Assembly (NCBI GenBank): GCA_023410675.1 | Contig: JAEYPM010000055.1 | Span: 1-18,413 of the forward strand | DNA length: 18,413 bases | Direction: 5' to 3' | From: Bacillota bacterium | GTDB lineage: Bacteria; Bacillota; Clostridia; Lachnospirales; Cellulosilyticaceae | Part shown: in pieces, positions 1 through 7,490 of the stretch | Position numbering within the stretch: the stretch's first letter is position 1 | Layout: each line of letters opens with the position of its first letter | Translations under genes and position numbers: made by a program | Notes under the pieces: model-generated | What the model was told of the DNA's origin: nothing | Database searches by the model: none | The model's input: only the letters and a program-made list of their open reading frames with translations

Positions 1-28
1 AGTGAGTATTACCTTTCTAATTATGTTC

Positions 29-58
29 ACCTCATCTCTTAGTCATGAGGTTTTATTA
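29..58 (+). terminator. Rho-independent terminator of an upstream gene
   Basis: ACCTCAT (29-35) pairs with ATGAGGT (45-51) around a 9-nt loop, followed by a T-rich tail. It probably ends the transcript of a gene lying left of the window; only a few non-coding or C-terminal bases of that gene could be present, and I cannot identify it. Confidence 0.6.
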
Positions 59-76
59 TACAATATATATTCCATA

Positions 77-115
77 TAGGACATAATCATTTGTGGTACA
101 CTAGGACATTATCAT
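77..115. repeat. Pair of 14-bp direct repeats upstream of the rplM promoter
   Basis: TAGGACATAATCAT (77-90) and TAGGACATTATCAT (102-115) differ at one base and are 25 bp apart. They lie 40-80 bp upstream of the -35 box of the ribosomal protein operon, so they could be regulator sites or an upstream element. No regulator is identifiable. Confidence 0.4.
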
Positions 116-155
116 AAATGAATCATAATTTGATAGCGAATATGCATGAAAGTGC

Positions 156-184
156 TTGACATAGATAGCTTGGTATAATATAAT
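156..184 (+). promoter_or_regulatory. rplM-rpsI promoter
   Basis: A consensus sigma-70/SigA promoter: TTGACA at 156-161, a 17-bp spacer and TATAAT at 179-184. Transcription would start near 191, giving an untranslated leader of about 97 nt before rplM. Confidence 0.8.
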
Positions 185-209
185 GTACCTTGTGTAAATC
201 AGACCACTT

Positions 210-236
210 ATAAAATCCAATAGCCCCGGATTTTAT
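210..236 (+). promoter_or_regulatory. Leader hairpin of rplM, candidate L13 autoregulatory element
   Basis: ATAAAATCC (210-218) pairs perfectly with GGATTTTAT (228-236) in the 5' leader of rplM. Ribosomal protein L13 leaders that mediate autoregulation are known in Firmicutes, and the position fits. I recognise only the hairpin and the context, not the family consensus. Confidence 0.4.
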
Positions 237-287
237 ATTAATATACGGTATGTAAATAAAATGAATGCTCTATAAGGAGGATATAAA

Positions 288-719
288 ATGAGAACAACAT
301 ATATGGCGAATGCTCAAAACGTCGAAAGTAAATGGTATGTTGTTGATGCTGCAGGACAAACAGTCGGAAGACTTTCATCTCAAGTAGCTTCAATATTAAG
401 AGGAAAACACAAACCAACTTACACACCACATGTAGATTGTGGCGATCATGTTATTATTATCAATGCAGAAAAAGCAGTATTTACAGGTAAAAAATTAGAC
501 CAAAAATTATACAGAAGACACTCAGGATATGCAGGTGGATTAAAAGAAGTTACAGCTCGTGAAGTGTTAGATAAACATCCAGAAAGAATCATTATGCATG
601 CAGTAAAAGGTATGCTTCCAAAGAACTCTTTAGGAAGAAAGATGCTTACAAAACTTCGTGTATATGCAGGACCAGAACATAATCATGAAGCACAACAACC
701 AGAAGAGTTAAAATTCTAG
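288..719 (+). CDS. rplM: Large ribosomal subunit protein L13 (uL13)
   Basis: A 143-residue protein of the usual L13 length. It has the family hallmarks in order: N-terminal KWYVVDAAGQTVGRL, the YTPHVDCGDHVIIINA segment, YRRHSGYAGGLK near residues 80-91, MLPKNSLGRKM around 109-119 and the C-terminal YAGPEHNHEAQQPE. L13 binds 23S rRNA early in assembly of the 50S subunit. The start at 288 is supported by AAGGAGG at 274-280 with a 7-nt spacer. It is co-transcribed with rpsI 21 bp downstream, the standard bacterial arrangement. Product assignment is secure. Confidence 0.97.
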   Translation: MRTTYMANAQNVESKWYVVDAAGQTVGRLSSQVASILRGKHKPTYTPHVDCGDHVIIINAEKAVFTGKKLDQKLYRRHSGYAGGLKEVTAREVLDKHPERIIMHAVKGMLPKNSLGRKMLTKLRVYAGPEHNHEAQQPEELKF

Positions 720-740
720 GATTGAAAGGAGGAAATATAG

Positions 741-1133
741 ATGGCATCAGTTAAATATTATGGAACAGGTAGACGTAAGAGTTCAGTAGCACGTGTATAT
801 CTTGTACCAGGAAGCGGTAAGATAACAATTAATAAAAGAGATATTGAAGAATATTTTGGTTTAGAAACATTAAAGGTTATAGCACGTCAACCATTAGTGC
901 TTACAAACACTTTAAATAAATTTGATGTTATAGTAAATGTTCATGGTGGAGGTACTACAGGACAAGCAGGAGCTATCCGTCATGGTATCAGCCGTGCATT
1001 ACTTCAAGCAGACGCAGATTTCCGTCCAGAGCTTAAGAGAAACGGATTCTTAACAAGAGATCCAAGAATGAAAGAAAGAAAGAAATACGGTCTCAAAGCA
1101 GCAAGACGTGCACCACAGTTCTCAAAGAGATAA
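741..1133 (+). CDS. rpsI: Small ribosomal subunit protein S9 (uS9), target of element integration
   Basis: A 130-residue S9 protein. Family features are the N-terminal YYGTGRRKSSVARVYL, the GGGTTGQAGAIRHGISRAL core near residues 70-88 and the C-terminal tail GLKAARRAPQFSKR. The conserved terminal KR reaches into the ribosomal P site. The start follows AAAGGAGG with an 8-nt spacer. The last four sense codons and two bases of the stop codon (1119-1132) form the left attachment repeat of the integrated element. The coding sequence is therefore intact, but its TAA stop is completed by element DNA; the right junction suggests the native stop was TAG. Confidence 0.97.
   Translation: MASVKYYGTGRRKSSVARVYLVPGSGKITINKRDIEEYFGLETLKVIARQPLVLTNTLNKFDVIVNVHGGGTTGQAGAIRHGISRALLQADADFRPELKRNGFLTRDPRMKERKKYGLKAARRAPQFSKR
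1119..1132. repeat. attL core repeat within rpsI
   Basis: TTCTCAAAGAGATA covers the last rpsI codons (F-S-K-R and the first two bases of the stop). An exact copy lies at 15746-15759, where it is not part of a gene. It reads in the same direction, as expected for the duplicated core left by tyrosine-recombinase integration. Confidence 0.85.
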
Positions 1134-1147
1134 TTACAAAGTTTACA

Positions 1148-1187
1148 AAAGTCCCGAAAACACAGCGTTTCGGGACTTTATTTTTTT
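1148..1187 (+). terminator. Terminator supplied by the element behind rpsI
   Basis: A 12-bp perfect stem (AAAGTCCCGAAA at 1148-1159 with TTTCGGGACTTT at 1168-1179), an 8-nt loop and a run of seven T. It lies 15 bp after rpsI but inside the element boundary, so it should stop host ribosomal operon transcription from entering the element. Confidence 0.9.
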
Positions 1188-1191
1188 GTCG

Positions 1192-1211
1192 TGTCGCAAA
1201 TTTGTCGCAAA
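1192..1211. repeat. Left arm-type repeats (two TGTCGCAAA copies)
   Basis: TGTCGCAAA occurs at 1192-1200 and 1203-1211, 11 bp apart, about 60 bp inside attL. A matching pair occurs near the right end (15616-15635). Paired direct repeats near both ends are typical binding sites for the N-terminal arm-binding domain of Tn916/lambda-type integrases. The functional role is inferred. Confidence 0.6.
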
Positions 1212-1294
1212 CTCAATTTAATACCAGAATAAAGTTATATATTTTAATATTATGTTTAGAGTAAAATAAAAATATATATTTTGATATTTTGTAC

Positions 1295-1391
1295 TATAAT
1301 ATATAAACGCTCCCGTGAAGGGAGCAACATTTCAATGGTTGGAATATAAAAGGCTTCCTGCCCTGTTTTTATTGGGTGCAGGATGCTTTTT
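1295..1391 (+). ncRNA. Candidate small RNA of about 85 nt with three tandem hairpins
   Basis: A TATAAT box at 1295-1300 (no good -35 box) is followed at the expected start point by three consecutive hairpins: GCTCCC/GGGAGC (1309-1325), ATTTCAA/TTGGAAT with a 3-nt loop (1329-1345), and a GC-rich terminator hairpin (1353-1386, with TCCTGC/GCAGGA) ending in TTTTTATT. No open reading frame of note is present. It could be an independent small RNA or a terminated leader. I do not recognise a family. Confidence 0.45.
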
Positions 1392-1833
1392 ATTCCTTAA
1401 GACACTTTTATGCAGGGGTAGAACACGAATTTCTTATATTCACCTATATAAAAGTGTATATTCATAATAATTGAATATTACAGGGTTTCGATAACATTCG
1501 TTCCCATTAAAAAATAAAAAACGAATAGGGTAGGCTCCAAGTACAAAAAGCCTCGGACGGACAATCTGGCACTACTCACAGACCCGCCCGTAAGTTGGAT
1601 TTCAGTGTTATGTACCAACTCAAATAATAAAGCACGGGGGAAGATGATAGTAAGGCACAGCCATTTGCACGGCTGTCATATCGGTATTCTATATTTATTT
1701 TGTAGTTATTGTTAATCAATGTTCAGTGACTCATAATTTATATTGTGATAGAACTTGGTAACTTGAATTTATATTTGTTTTAATGTTTTCGTGGTAACTA
1801 CAAAACATATAATTATATTTGGATATGCTATCA
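1392..1833. other. Gene-free stretch with scattered inverted repeats
   Basis: No credible coding sequence was found. Visible structures are a 10-bp inverted repeat ACACTTTTAT (1402-1411) / ATAAAAGTGT (1448-1457), ATTCGTT (1496-1502) / AACGAAT (1520-1526), a GTTGG/CCAAC pair around 1594-1620, and a clear hairpin ACAGCC (1657-1662) / GGCTGT (1671-1676) with an 8-nt loop. GC content rises between about 1530 and 1680, as in structured RNA or an origin-type region. Function unknown. Confidence 0.5.
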
Positions 1834-2281
1834 TAAAGCGTCTAATAATAGACTACCTTAACAGGGTATGGTCCACTGAGATAATATCAAGGTGGAGGAT
1901 ACATACACATAGAGAGTGCAAATTAATCTCATCACTAGGACAGCCAGTAGTGACCGAAAGGGTGTGTATGCCAGACGAGAGAGTCTGGAGTCGAGTAGTT
2001 GACCGTGAACCGACAATGTAGATAACGATTGGTTGAAATACCAATCAAGAGAGCGTTTCCATTTCGAGCAAGGCCTTAGCGCCCCTGAGTAGACTTGGAA
2101 TCGTAATTTAGCGGATACCTCAGCCGAGTAACCCTCGGAACAGTGTTTAAAGGATATGGTGCAGACTTTCTAGCTTTTGCTAGGATAAGTCTGCCCTTCT
2201 TTCCCAGAGATTTACTTAAGCTGGCAAAAAAAAATACAAAAAGTACACCAAACGTTGCTTTGGTGTATTTTTTTGCCAGCT
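1834..2281 (+). ncRNA. Candidate large structured non-coding RNA, family unknown
   Basis: Roughly 450 bp without a believable gene but with many short perfect helices. In order: GTCTA/TAGAC (1840-1853), TCCAC/GTGGA (1872-1896), CATACAC (1902-1908) with GTGTATG (1964-1970) enclosing TCACTA/TAGTGA (1932-1953) and a GAAA-capped stem at 1954-1963, CCAGAC/GTCTGG (1971-1988), GATTGGT/ACCAATC (2027-2046), CTGAG/CTCAG (2085-2123), CCGAG/CTCGG (2124-2138) and a two-tier hairpin at 2161-2194. It ends at a very strong hairpin at 2220-2280. Helices close, loop sizes are small and GC is higher than the surroundings. These are features of large ornate RNAs (ROOL, GOLLD, HEARO-like) or a self-splicing intron, but I cannot match a specific consensus. 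Strand and ends are inferred. Confidence 0.5.
2220..2280. terminator. Strong bipartite hairpin, probable bidirectional terminator
   Basis: An outer 13-bp stem, GCTGGCAAAAAAA (2220-2232) with TTTTTTTGCCAGC (2268-2280), encloses an inner 9-bp hairpin, TACACCAAA (2244-2252) with TTTGGTGTA (2259-2267). The inner stem followed by seven T fits intrinsic termination on the plus strand. It closes the structured region and separates it from the restriction operon. Confidence 0.65.
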
Positions 2282-2315
2282 GTTGCCTTATGCGTTTTCC
2301 TCGCCTCATTCCCTA

Positions 2316-2338
2316 GAACAGGAGGCGCTCTCCTGTTC
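2316..2338. other. Hairpin in the leader region before the restriction operon
   Basis: GAACAGGAG (2316-2324) pairs perfectly with CTCCTGTTC (2330-2338). A second hairpin, GCGACAC/GTGTCGC, lies at 2423-2439. Neither has a T-run behind it, so they are not ordinary terminators. The 2282-2487 stretch holds no believable gene. Confidence 0.5.
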
Positions 2339-2487
2339 CAGTAGGTTTAGTCTAATACTTGGTATTAAAATAATTGTAGCCTTTGCTTTGACTGTAGTTG
2401 CCTCGCTATGCTCCGAATTATGGCGACACTGTGTGTCGCGTTCCCATTCACGAAGATAACTATTTTCCACAATATACCATTTTGGTT

Positions 2488-2516
2488 TTGACAAAACATT
2501 TCTGGCGTACTATAGG
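2488..2516 (+). promoter_or_regulatory. Promoter of the XRE-hsdRMS operon
   Basis: TTGACA at 2488-2493, a 17-bp spacer and TATAGG at 2511-2516. Transcription would begin near 2523, leaving a leader of about 77 nt before the XRE gene. Confidence 0.7.
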
Positions 2517-2518
2517 TA

Positions 2519-2559
2519 TATAAAAATGTACCTCTGATATTGAAAAATATAAAAATGTA
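2519..2559. repeat. 12-bp direct repeat at the transcription start, candidate operator
   Basis: TATAAAAATGTA occurs exactly at 2519-2530 and 2548-2559, 29 bp apart, immediately downstream of the -10 box. Placement over the start site and next to an XRE-type regulator gene suggests autoregulatory binding sites. AT-rich composition makes chance similarity possible. Confidence 0.4.
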
Positions 2560-2599
2560 TGATAATGTAAATGTGTGAAAGTTAACGGAGGTGAGCCTT

Positions 2600-2818
2600 A
2601 TGGCATTTAGTTATAACAAATTGTGGAAGATGCTAATTGATAAAAAGATAAATAAAGTCACACTCAGGGATGCTATATCCATAACACCTACAACGCTATC
2701 GAGGCTCAGTAAAGACCAGAATGTAAGTATGGACGTTTTGGGTAGGATATGCAAATATTTAAAATGCGATATCGGAGATATCGTAGAATATATAAAGGAA
2801 CAGGAGGCAGAAAAATGA
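2600..2818 (+). CDS. Small XRE-family (YozG-like) HTH regulator
   Basis: A 72-residue protein that is essentially one Cro/C1-type helix-turn-helix: KLWKMLIDKKINKVTLRDAI, then TPTTLSRLSKDQNVSMDVLGRICKYLKCDIGDIVEY, where the TTLSRL segment is the recognition helix. It resembles the small YozG/XRE family of Firmicutes. The ATG at 2600 is chosen over the in-frame GTG at 2591 because GGAGGTG (2587-2593) gives a 6-nt spacer to ATG. Its TGA stop overlaps the hsdR start in ATGA, so the two are translationally coupled. By analogy with controller proteins of type II restriction systems it may tune or delay expression of the type I operon through the repeats at 2519-2559. Family is confident; role is inferred. 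Confidence 0.8.
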   Translation: MAFSYNKLWKMLIDKKINKVTLRDAISITPTTLSRLSKDQNVSMDVLGRICKYLKCDIGDIVEYIKEQEAEK

Positions 2819-5800
2819 AATCGAATTTTGGATTTTTAGAAAAAGCCTTCCCTGTTTTATCACAAATCGGAAGTACAGCAGAAGACTACTTATATACAGA
2901 CACAAATTCTTGTTTGATAAAACTGGGGTTATTTGGTGAGACCATCGTAAATATCATGTTAAAATTAGATAGTATTGCTCCACCATCTTATGATAATACC
3001 CACGCAAACCGAATAAAGCTCCTAAAGCAAAATGGCCTACTGCCAAAAGATATTGATGATATTCTTTATTCACTTAGAATGACACGTAATAAGGCTATCC
3101 ATGCAAATTATGACTCTTTTGAAGATTGCAAAATACTTCTTGAGATGGCATATAATCTAGGAGTATGGTTTATGCAGACTTATGGTGACTGGGCATATCT
3201 TCCCAAAGATTTTGTGTTGCCTGAAAACACCAGCAATCAAGTTGATTATGAAGCTCTCTTAAAGGAGAAAGAAGAATTAATTAAGAAACTGAATGAACAA
3301 GTAGAAAAGATAAATGACAGCCAAGATACTACTATTGAGGAAAGAGCCAAAAAGGCAAAAACGGCAGCAGACCAAATAAACCTATCAGAAAAAGAAACCC
3401 GTTATATAATTGATGAACAACTTCGCAAAGTAGGTTGGGAGGCTGATTCTGTAAACTTGCGTTACTCTAAAGGAACAAGACCTCAAAAAGGCAGAAATAT
3501 TGCTATCGCTGAGTGGCCAACAGATTCAAAAGTTGGAGACAGAGGTTATGCTGACTATGCCCTTTTTGTTGGTTTGAATTTAGTGGGTATTGTTGAGGTA
3601 AAACGTAAATATACAGATATTCCATCGGTTATAGATTATCAGTGCAAGGATTATGCTAAGGAAGTTAAGGAAGAGCATGCAATATATCAGGTTAGCACTT
3701 GGAATGAATATAAAGCTCCATTCCTCTTTGCAACAAATGGAAGGAAATACTTAAAACAACTTGAAACAAAGTCTGGAATATGGTTTTTGGATACTCGCCA
3801 AAGCTCAAACATTCCTAAAGCATTGCATGGTTGGATGAGTCCTGATGGAATTATTGAGATGTTGGAAAAGGATATTGCAACTGCAAACAAATCACTAGAG
3901 GATATGCCTTATGACCTTCTAAGAGATAAGGACGGCCTTAATTTGCGTGAGTATCAGATTGAAGCCATAGAAGCAGCAGAAAACGCAATTATTAACAATA
4001 AACAAAAAGTGCTTCTATCAATGGCAACAGGAACAGGTAAAACTAGGACAATACTGGGTATGATTTATCGGTTTATTAAAACAGATAGATTTAAGCGTGT
4101 TCTTTTCCTCGTGGACCGTACCGCTCTGGGCGAACAAGCACAGGATGTATTTAAAGAAGTTAAAATTGAAGAACTCATGACTCTGGATAAAATTTATAAT
4201 ATTAAAAATCTTGAAGATAAAGAGATAGACAAAGAAACAAAAATACATGTTGCAACGGTACAAAGCCTTGTAAAACGTATTTTATATAATGAAGATGAAA
4301 CAATGCCTTCTGTTACTGATTATGACCTTATTATCATTGATGAAGCCCATCGGGGGTATATCCTTGATAAGGAAATGGGTGAAGACGAGCTTCTATACCG
4401 TAATCAAGATGATTATGTAAGTAAGTACCGAACTGTAGTAGAATATTTTGATTCAGCAAAGATTGCACTCACGGCAACTCCTGCATTACATACTTCAGAG
4501 ATATTTGGAAAGCCAGTATTCAACTATTCATACAGAAAAGCAGTAATTGAGGGGTATTTAGTTGACCATGATGCTCCCCATAATATTACTACCAAGCTAA
4601 GCAAGGAAGGTATTAACTACGAAAAGGGAGAAACTGTAGCAATTTATGACCCAGTTACGGGTGAAATAACAAATAGTGATGAACTTGAAGATGAGCTTAA
4701 ATTTGATGTGGAAAAGTTTAACCGCCAAGTTATCACAGAAAATTTCAACCGCACCGTATTAGAAGAGATAGCCAAAGACCTGAATCCTGATGGCGAGGGT
4801 AAGACATTGATTTATGCGGTGGATGATACCCATGCAGACCTCATAGTGAAAATTCTAAAAGAGATTTTTGAACCTTATGGTGTAGATAATGATGCTGTTA
4901 TGAAAATTACTGGTAGTGTTGGCGGAGGAAATAAGAAAAAAGTATCAGAGGCAATTAAGAAATTCAAAAATGAGAAGTATCCCAACATAGCTGTTACTGT
5001 TGATTTACTAACTACAGGAATTGATGTACCAGAGATAACCACCCTTATTTTTATGAGGCGTGTAAAATCCCGTATTTTGTTTGAGCAGATGATGGGGCGT
5101 GCTACTCGTCTTTGCCCAGAAATAGGTAAAACCCATTTCGAAATATATGACCCTGTGGGAGTGTATGAGTCTTTAGAGGATGTAAATACCATGAAGCCTG
5201 TTGTGGCTAATCCAACTGTAACTTTTGACGAGCTTCTGCATGGATTGGAAACTCTCCCGACTGAAACTCAGACCCAAAATCAAATAGACTTGATTATTGC
5301 TAAGTTACAACGAAAAAAACGTAAATTAAGTGAAAAATCAATAACACATTTTATTGACTTGTCTGGAGGGCATAATCCTACACAATTCATTGAAAAAATT
5401 AAATCAATGTCTGTGGGTGAAGCTAAGGAATTATTGATAAAGAACAGAGAATTATTTGAAATGCTTAATGAAGGCGGTATGAATCCAGGGCGTGCAGTTG
5501 TTATTTCTGATAAAGAAGATGAATTGATAAGTCATACCAGAGGGTATGGAAAAGGGCTTAAACCTGAAGACTATCTTGATGAGTTTAAAGCCTTTATCAC
5601 CAATAATATCAACAATATTGTGGCACTTAATGTGGTTTGTACCAGACCGAAAGAATTGACAAGGGAAAGCCTGAAAAGTCTTAAACTGGAGCTTGACCGT
5701 CAAGGTTTTACAGAGAAACAGCTCAATACTGCATGGAAAGAGTTGAAAAATCAGGACATCGCAGCCGATATAATCAGCTTTATCCGCAGAGAAGCAATTG

Positions 5801-6075
5801 GGTCTGTGCTTTTAAGCCATGAACAGCGTATTATAAATGCTGTACAAAAACTGAAAAATAATCATCCCTTCAGCAAAATGGAGATGGATTGGCTAAATCG
5901 TATTGAAACTTATCTGCTCCATGAAACTGTACTGGATAAGGAAGCCTTTGATAGCGGTGCATTTAAGAATTTTGGTGGTTTTGAAAGAATTAATAAAGTA
6001 TTTAAAAATAAACTAGAAAGTGTCATATCGGAACTGAATGAGTACCTATATGATGATGGGGGCAAAACAGCATGA
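2815..6075 (+). CDS. hsdR: Type I restriction enzyme R subunit (EcoEI-like) with N-terminal DUF4145/HEPN-like domain
   Basis: A protein of 1086 residues that translocates DNA by ATP hydrolysis and cuts it in the HsdR2M2S complex. Domains in order: an N-terminal DUF4145-type helical domain (about 1-130) with RNKAIH at 91-96; a PD-(D/E)XK nuclease with D247 and E261-V-K263; a superfamily 2 helicase motor with Walker A ATGTGKT (K409), DEAH at 509-512 and TATP at 553-556; a second RecA lobe with QMMGRATR at 758-765; and a long C-terminal region like the EcoEI R family. The start at 2815 follows GGAGG and overlaps the XRE stop; an upstream in-frame ATG lies inside the XRE gene without a ribosome binding site. 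All catalytic motifs are intact, so the subunit should be active. Confidence 0.93.
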   Translation: MKSNFGFLEKAFPVLSQIGSTAEDYLYTDTNSCLIKLGLFGETIVNIMLKLDSIAPPSYDNTHANRIKLLKQNGLLPKDIDDILYSLRMTRNKAIHANYDSFEDCKILLEMAYNLGVWFMQTYGDWAYLPKDFVLPENTSNQVDYEALLKEKEELIKKLNEQVEKINDSQDTTIEERAKKAKTAADQINLSEKETRYIIDEQLRKVGWEADSVNLRYSKGTRPQKGRNIAIAEWPTDSKVGDRGYADYALFVGLNLVGIVEVKRKYTDIPSVIDYQCKDYAKEVKEEHAIYQVSTWNEYKAPFLFATNGRKYLKQLETKSGIWFLDTRQSSNIPKALHGWMSPDGIIEMLEKDIATANKSLEDMPYDLLRDKDGLNLREYQIEAIEAAENAIINNKQKVLLSMATGTGKTRTILGMIYRFIKTDRFKRVLFLVDRTALGEQAQDVFKEVKIEELMTLDKIYNIKNLEDKEIDKETKIHVATVQSLVKRILYNEDETMPSVTDYDLIIIDEAHRGYILDKEMGEDELLYRNQDDYVSKYRTVVEYFDSAKIALTATPALHTSEIFGKPVFNYSYRKAVIEGYLVDHDAPHNITTKLSKEGINYEKGETVAIYDPVTGEITNSDELEDELKFDVEKFNRQVITENFNRTVLEEIAKDLNPDGEGKTLIYAVDDTHADLIVKILKEIFEPYGVDNDAVMKITGSVGGGNKKKVSEAIKKFKNEKYPNIAVTVDLLTTGIDVPEITTLIFMRRVKSRILFEQMMGRATRLCPEIGKTHFEIYDPVGVYESLEDVNTMKPVVANPTVTFDELLHGLETLPTETQTQNQIDLIIAKLQRKKRKLSEKSITHFIDLSGGHNPTQFIEKIKSMSVGEAKELLIKNRELFEMLNEGGMNPGRAVVISDKEDELISHTRGYGKGLKPEDYLDEFKAFITNNINNIVALNVVCTRPKELTRESLKSLKLELDRQGFTEKQLNTAWKELKNQDIAADIISFIRREAIGSVLLSHEQRIINAVQKLKNNHPFSKMEMDWLNRIETYLLHETVLDKEAFDSGAFKNFGGFERINKVFKNKLESVISELNEYLYDDGGKTA

Positions 6076-7490
6076 ACAATCAAGAAATCGTATCAAAGCT
6101 TTGGAACTTATGTAATGTACTTAGGGATGATGGTATTACCTATCATCAGTATGTTACAGAGCTAACATATATCCTGTTTCTAAAAATGGCAAAAGAAACA
6201 GGAACAGACGGACAAATTCCAGAGAATTACCGTTGGGACAAGTTGATAAAGCCAAAAGGCGTTGAACTGAAACGTTTTTACAAGGAATTACTTAACCATC
6301 TTGGAGAAAATTGTACAGGTAGGGTTCGTGAAATATATGCAGGGGCATCCTCCAATATTGAAGAGCCAAAAAACCTTGAAAAAATTATTACTTCCATTGA
6401 TGCTTTAGACTGGTATTCTGCAAAGGAAGAAGGACTTGGAAATCTATATGAAGGTTTGCTTGAGAAAAATGCAAGCGAGAAAAAATCAGGAGCAGGACAA
6501 TACTTCACGCCCCGTGTTCTTATTGATGTAATGACAAAACTAATTGCTCCGCAAGCTGGCGAGCTTTGTAATGACCCTGCCTGTGGAACATACGGGTTTA
6601 TGATAGCAGCCGATAGATTTGTGAAAGACCATACCGACAACTTATTCAATCTTTCCTTAGAACAGCAGGAATTTCAAAGAAAAAAGGCATTTACAGGCTG
6701 TGAGCTGGTGCATGAAACACACAGACTGGCATTGATGAACGCAATGCTTCATGATATTGAAGGAGAGATTCTACTTGCTGATACCCTCTCCAATCACGGA
6801 AAGGCTATGAAAAATTTCGATGTGGTGCTTACCAATCCGCCGTTTGGAACGAAAAAAGGCGGTGAGCGTGCTACCCGTGATGATTTTACTTATCCTACAT
6901 CCAATAAGCAGTTAAACTTCTTACAGCATATTTATAGGAGCTTAAAAGCGAACGGTAAAGCACGGGCAGCAGTAGTGTTGCCAGATAATGTATTGTTTGC
7001 TGACGGTGACGGAGCATCAATTCGTAAAGACTTGATGGATAAATGTAATCTGCATACTGTTTTACGTTTGCCGACGGGTATTTTTTATGCTCAAGGTGTA
7101 AAGACCAATGTGCTGTTTTTTACCCGTGGGAACAAAGAGAAGGATAATACAAAAGAAGTCTGGATTTATGATTTGCGTACCAATATGCCATCCTTTGGCA
7201 AGACAAATCCATTGAAACCAGAGCATTTTAATGAATTTATTAAGGCTTATACTGCTGAAGATAGAAGCGAAGTGCAGGATGAACGCTGGAGCGTCTTTAC
7301 CCGTAAGCAGATTGAGGATAAAAATAATAGCCTTGACATTGGCTTAATTAGGGATGACAGCGTTTTGGACTATGAAGATTTACAAGACCCAATCGAAAGT
7401 GCTGAAGAAATCGTTGCTCAGCTTGAAGAAGCAGTGGATTTGCTGATGAGTGTTGTGAAGGAATTAAAGTCATTAGGAGGTAACGCCTAA
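6072..7490 (+). CDS. hsdM: Type I restriction-modification system, N6-adenine methyltransferase M subunit
   Basis: A 472-residue class I DNA adenine methyltransferase. It has an N-terminal HsdM helical domain (about 1-125), the segment GAGQYFTPRVLIDVM before the catalytic domain, SAM-binding motif I DPACGTYGF at 168-176, and catalytic motif IV NPPF at 255-258. It methylates the target sequence recognised by HsdS and forms M2S1 with it; with HsdR it becomes the restriction enzyme. Its ATG overlaps the hsdR stop in ATGA, and its stop overlaps the hsdS start in TAATG, so all subunits are coupled. Length and motifs are normal, with no sign of decay. Confidence 0.95.
   Translation: MNNQEIVSKLWNLCNVLRDDGITYHQYVTELTYILFLKMAKETGTDGQIPENYRWDKLIKPKGVELKRFYKELLNHLGENCTGRVREIYAGASSNIEEPKNLEKIITSIDALDWYSAKEEGLGNLYEGLLEKNASEKKSGAGQYFTPRVLIDVMTKLIAPQAGELCNDPACGTYGFMIAADRFVKDHTDNLFNLSLEQQEFQRKKAFTGCELVHETHRLALMNAMLHDIEGEILLADTLSNHGKAMKNFDVVLTNPPFGTKKGGERATRDDFTYPTSNKQLNFLQHIYRSLKANGKARAAVVLPDNVLFADGDGASIRKDLMDKCNLHTVLRLPTGIFYAQGVKTNVLFFTRGNKEKDNTKEVWIYDLRTNMPSFGKTNPLKPEHFNEFIKAYTAEDRSEVQDERWSVFTRKQIEDKNNSLDIGLIRDDSVLDYEDLQDPIESAEEIVAQLEEAVDLLMSVVKELKSLGGNA

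Noticed and set aside
1791..2309. Open reading frames on both strands (1791-2021 plus, 1853-2044 minus, 2076-2309 minus)
   Set aside because: They lack good ribosome binding sites, have unnatural residue composition and lie over the helices of the structured region; the 2076-2309 frame runs through the long A/T hairpin.
1134..2599. tRNA or rRNA genes in the gene-free left arm
   Set aside because: I found no cloverleaf with a T-loop GTTCRA motif and no rRNA signature.
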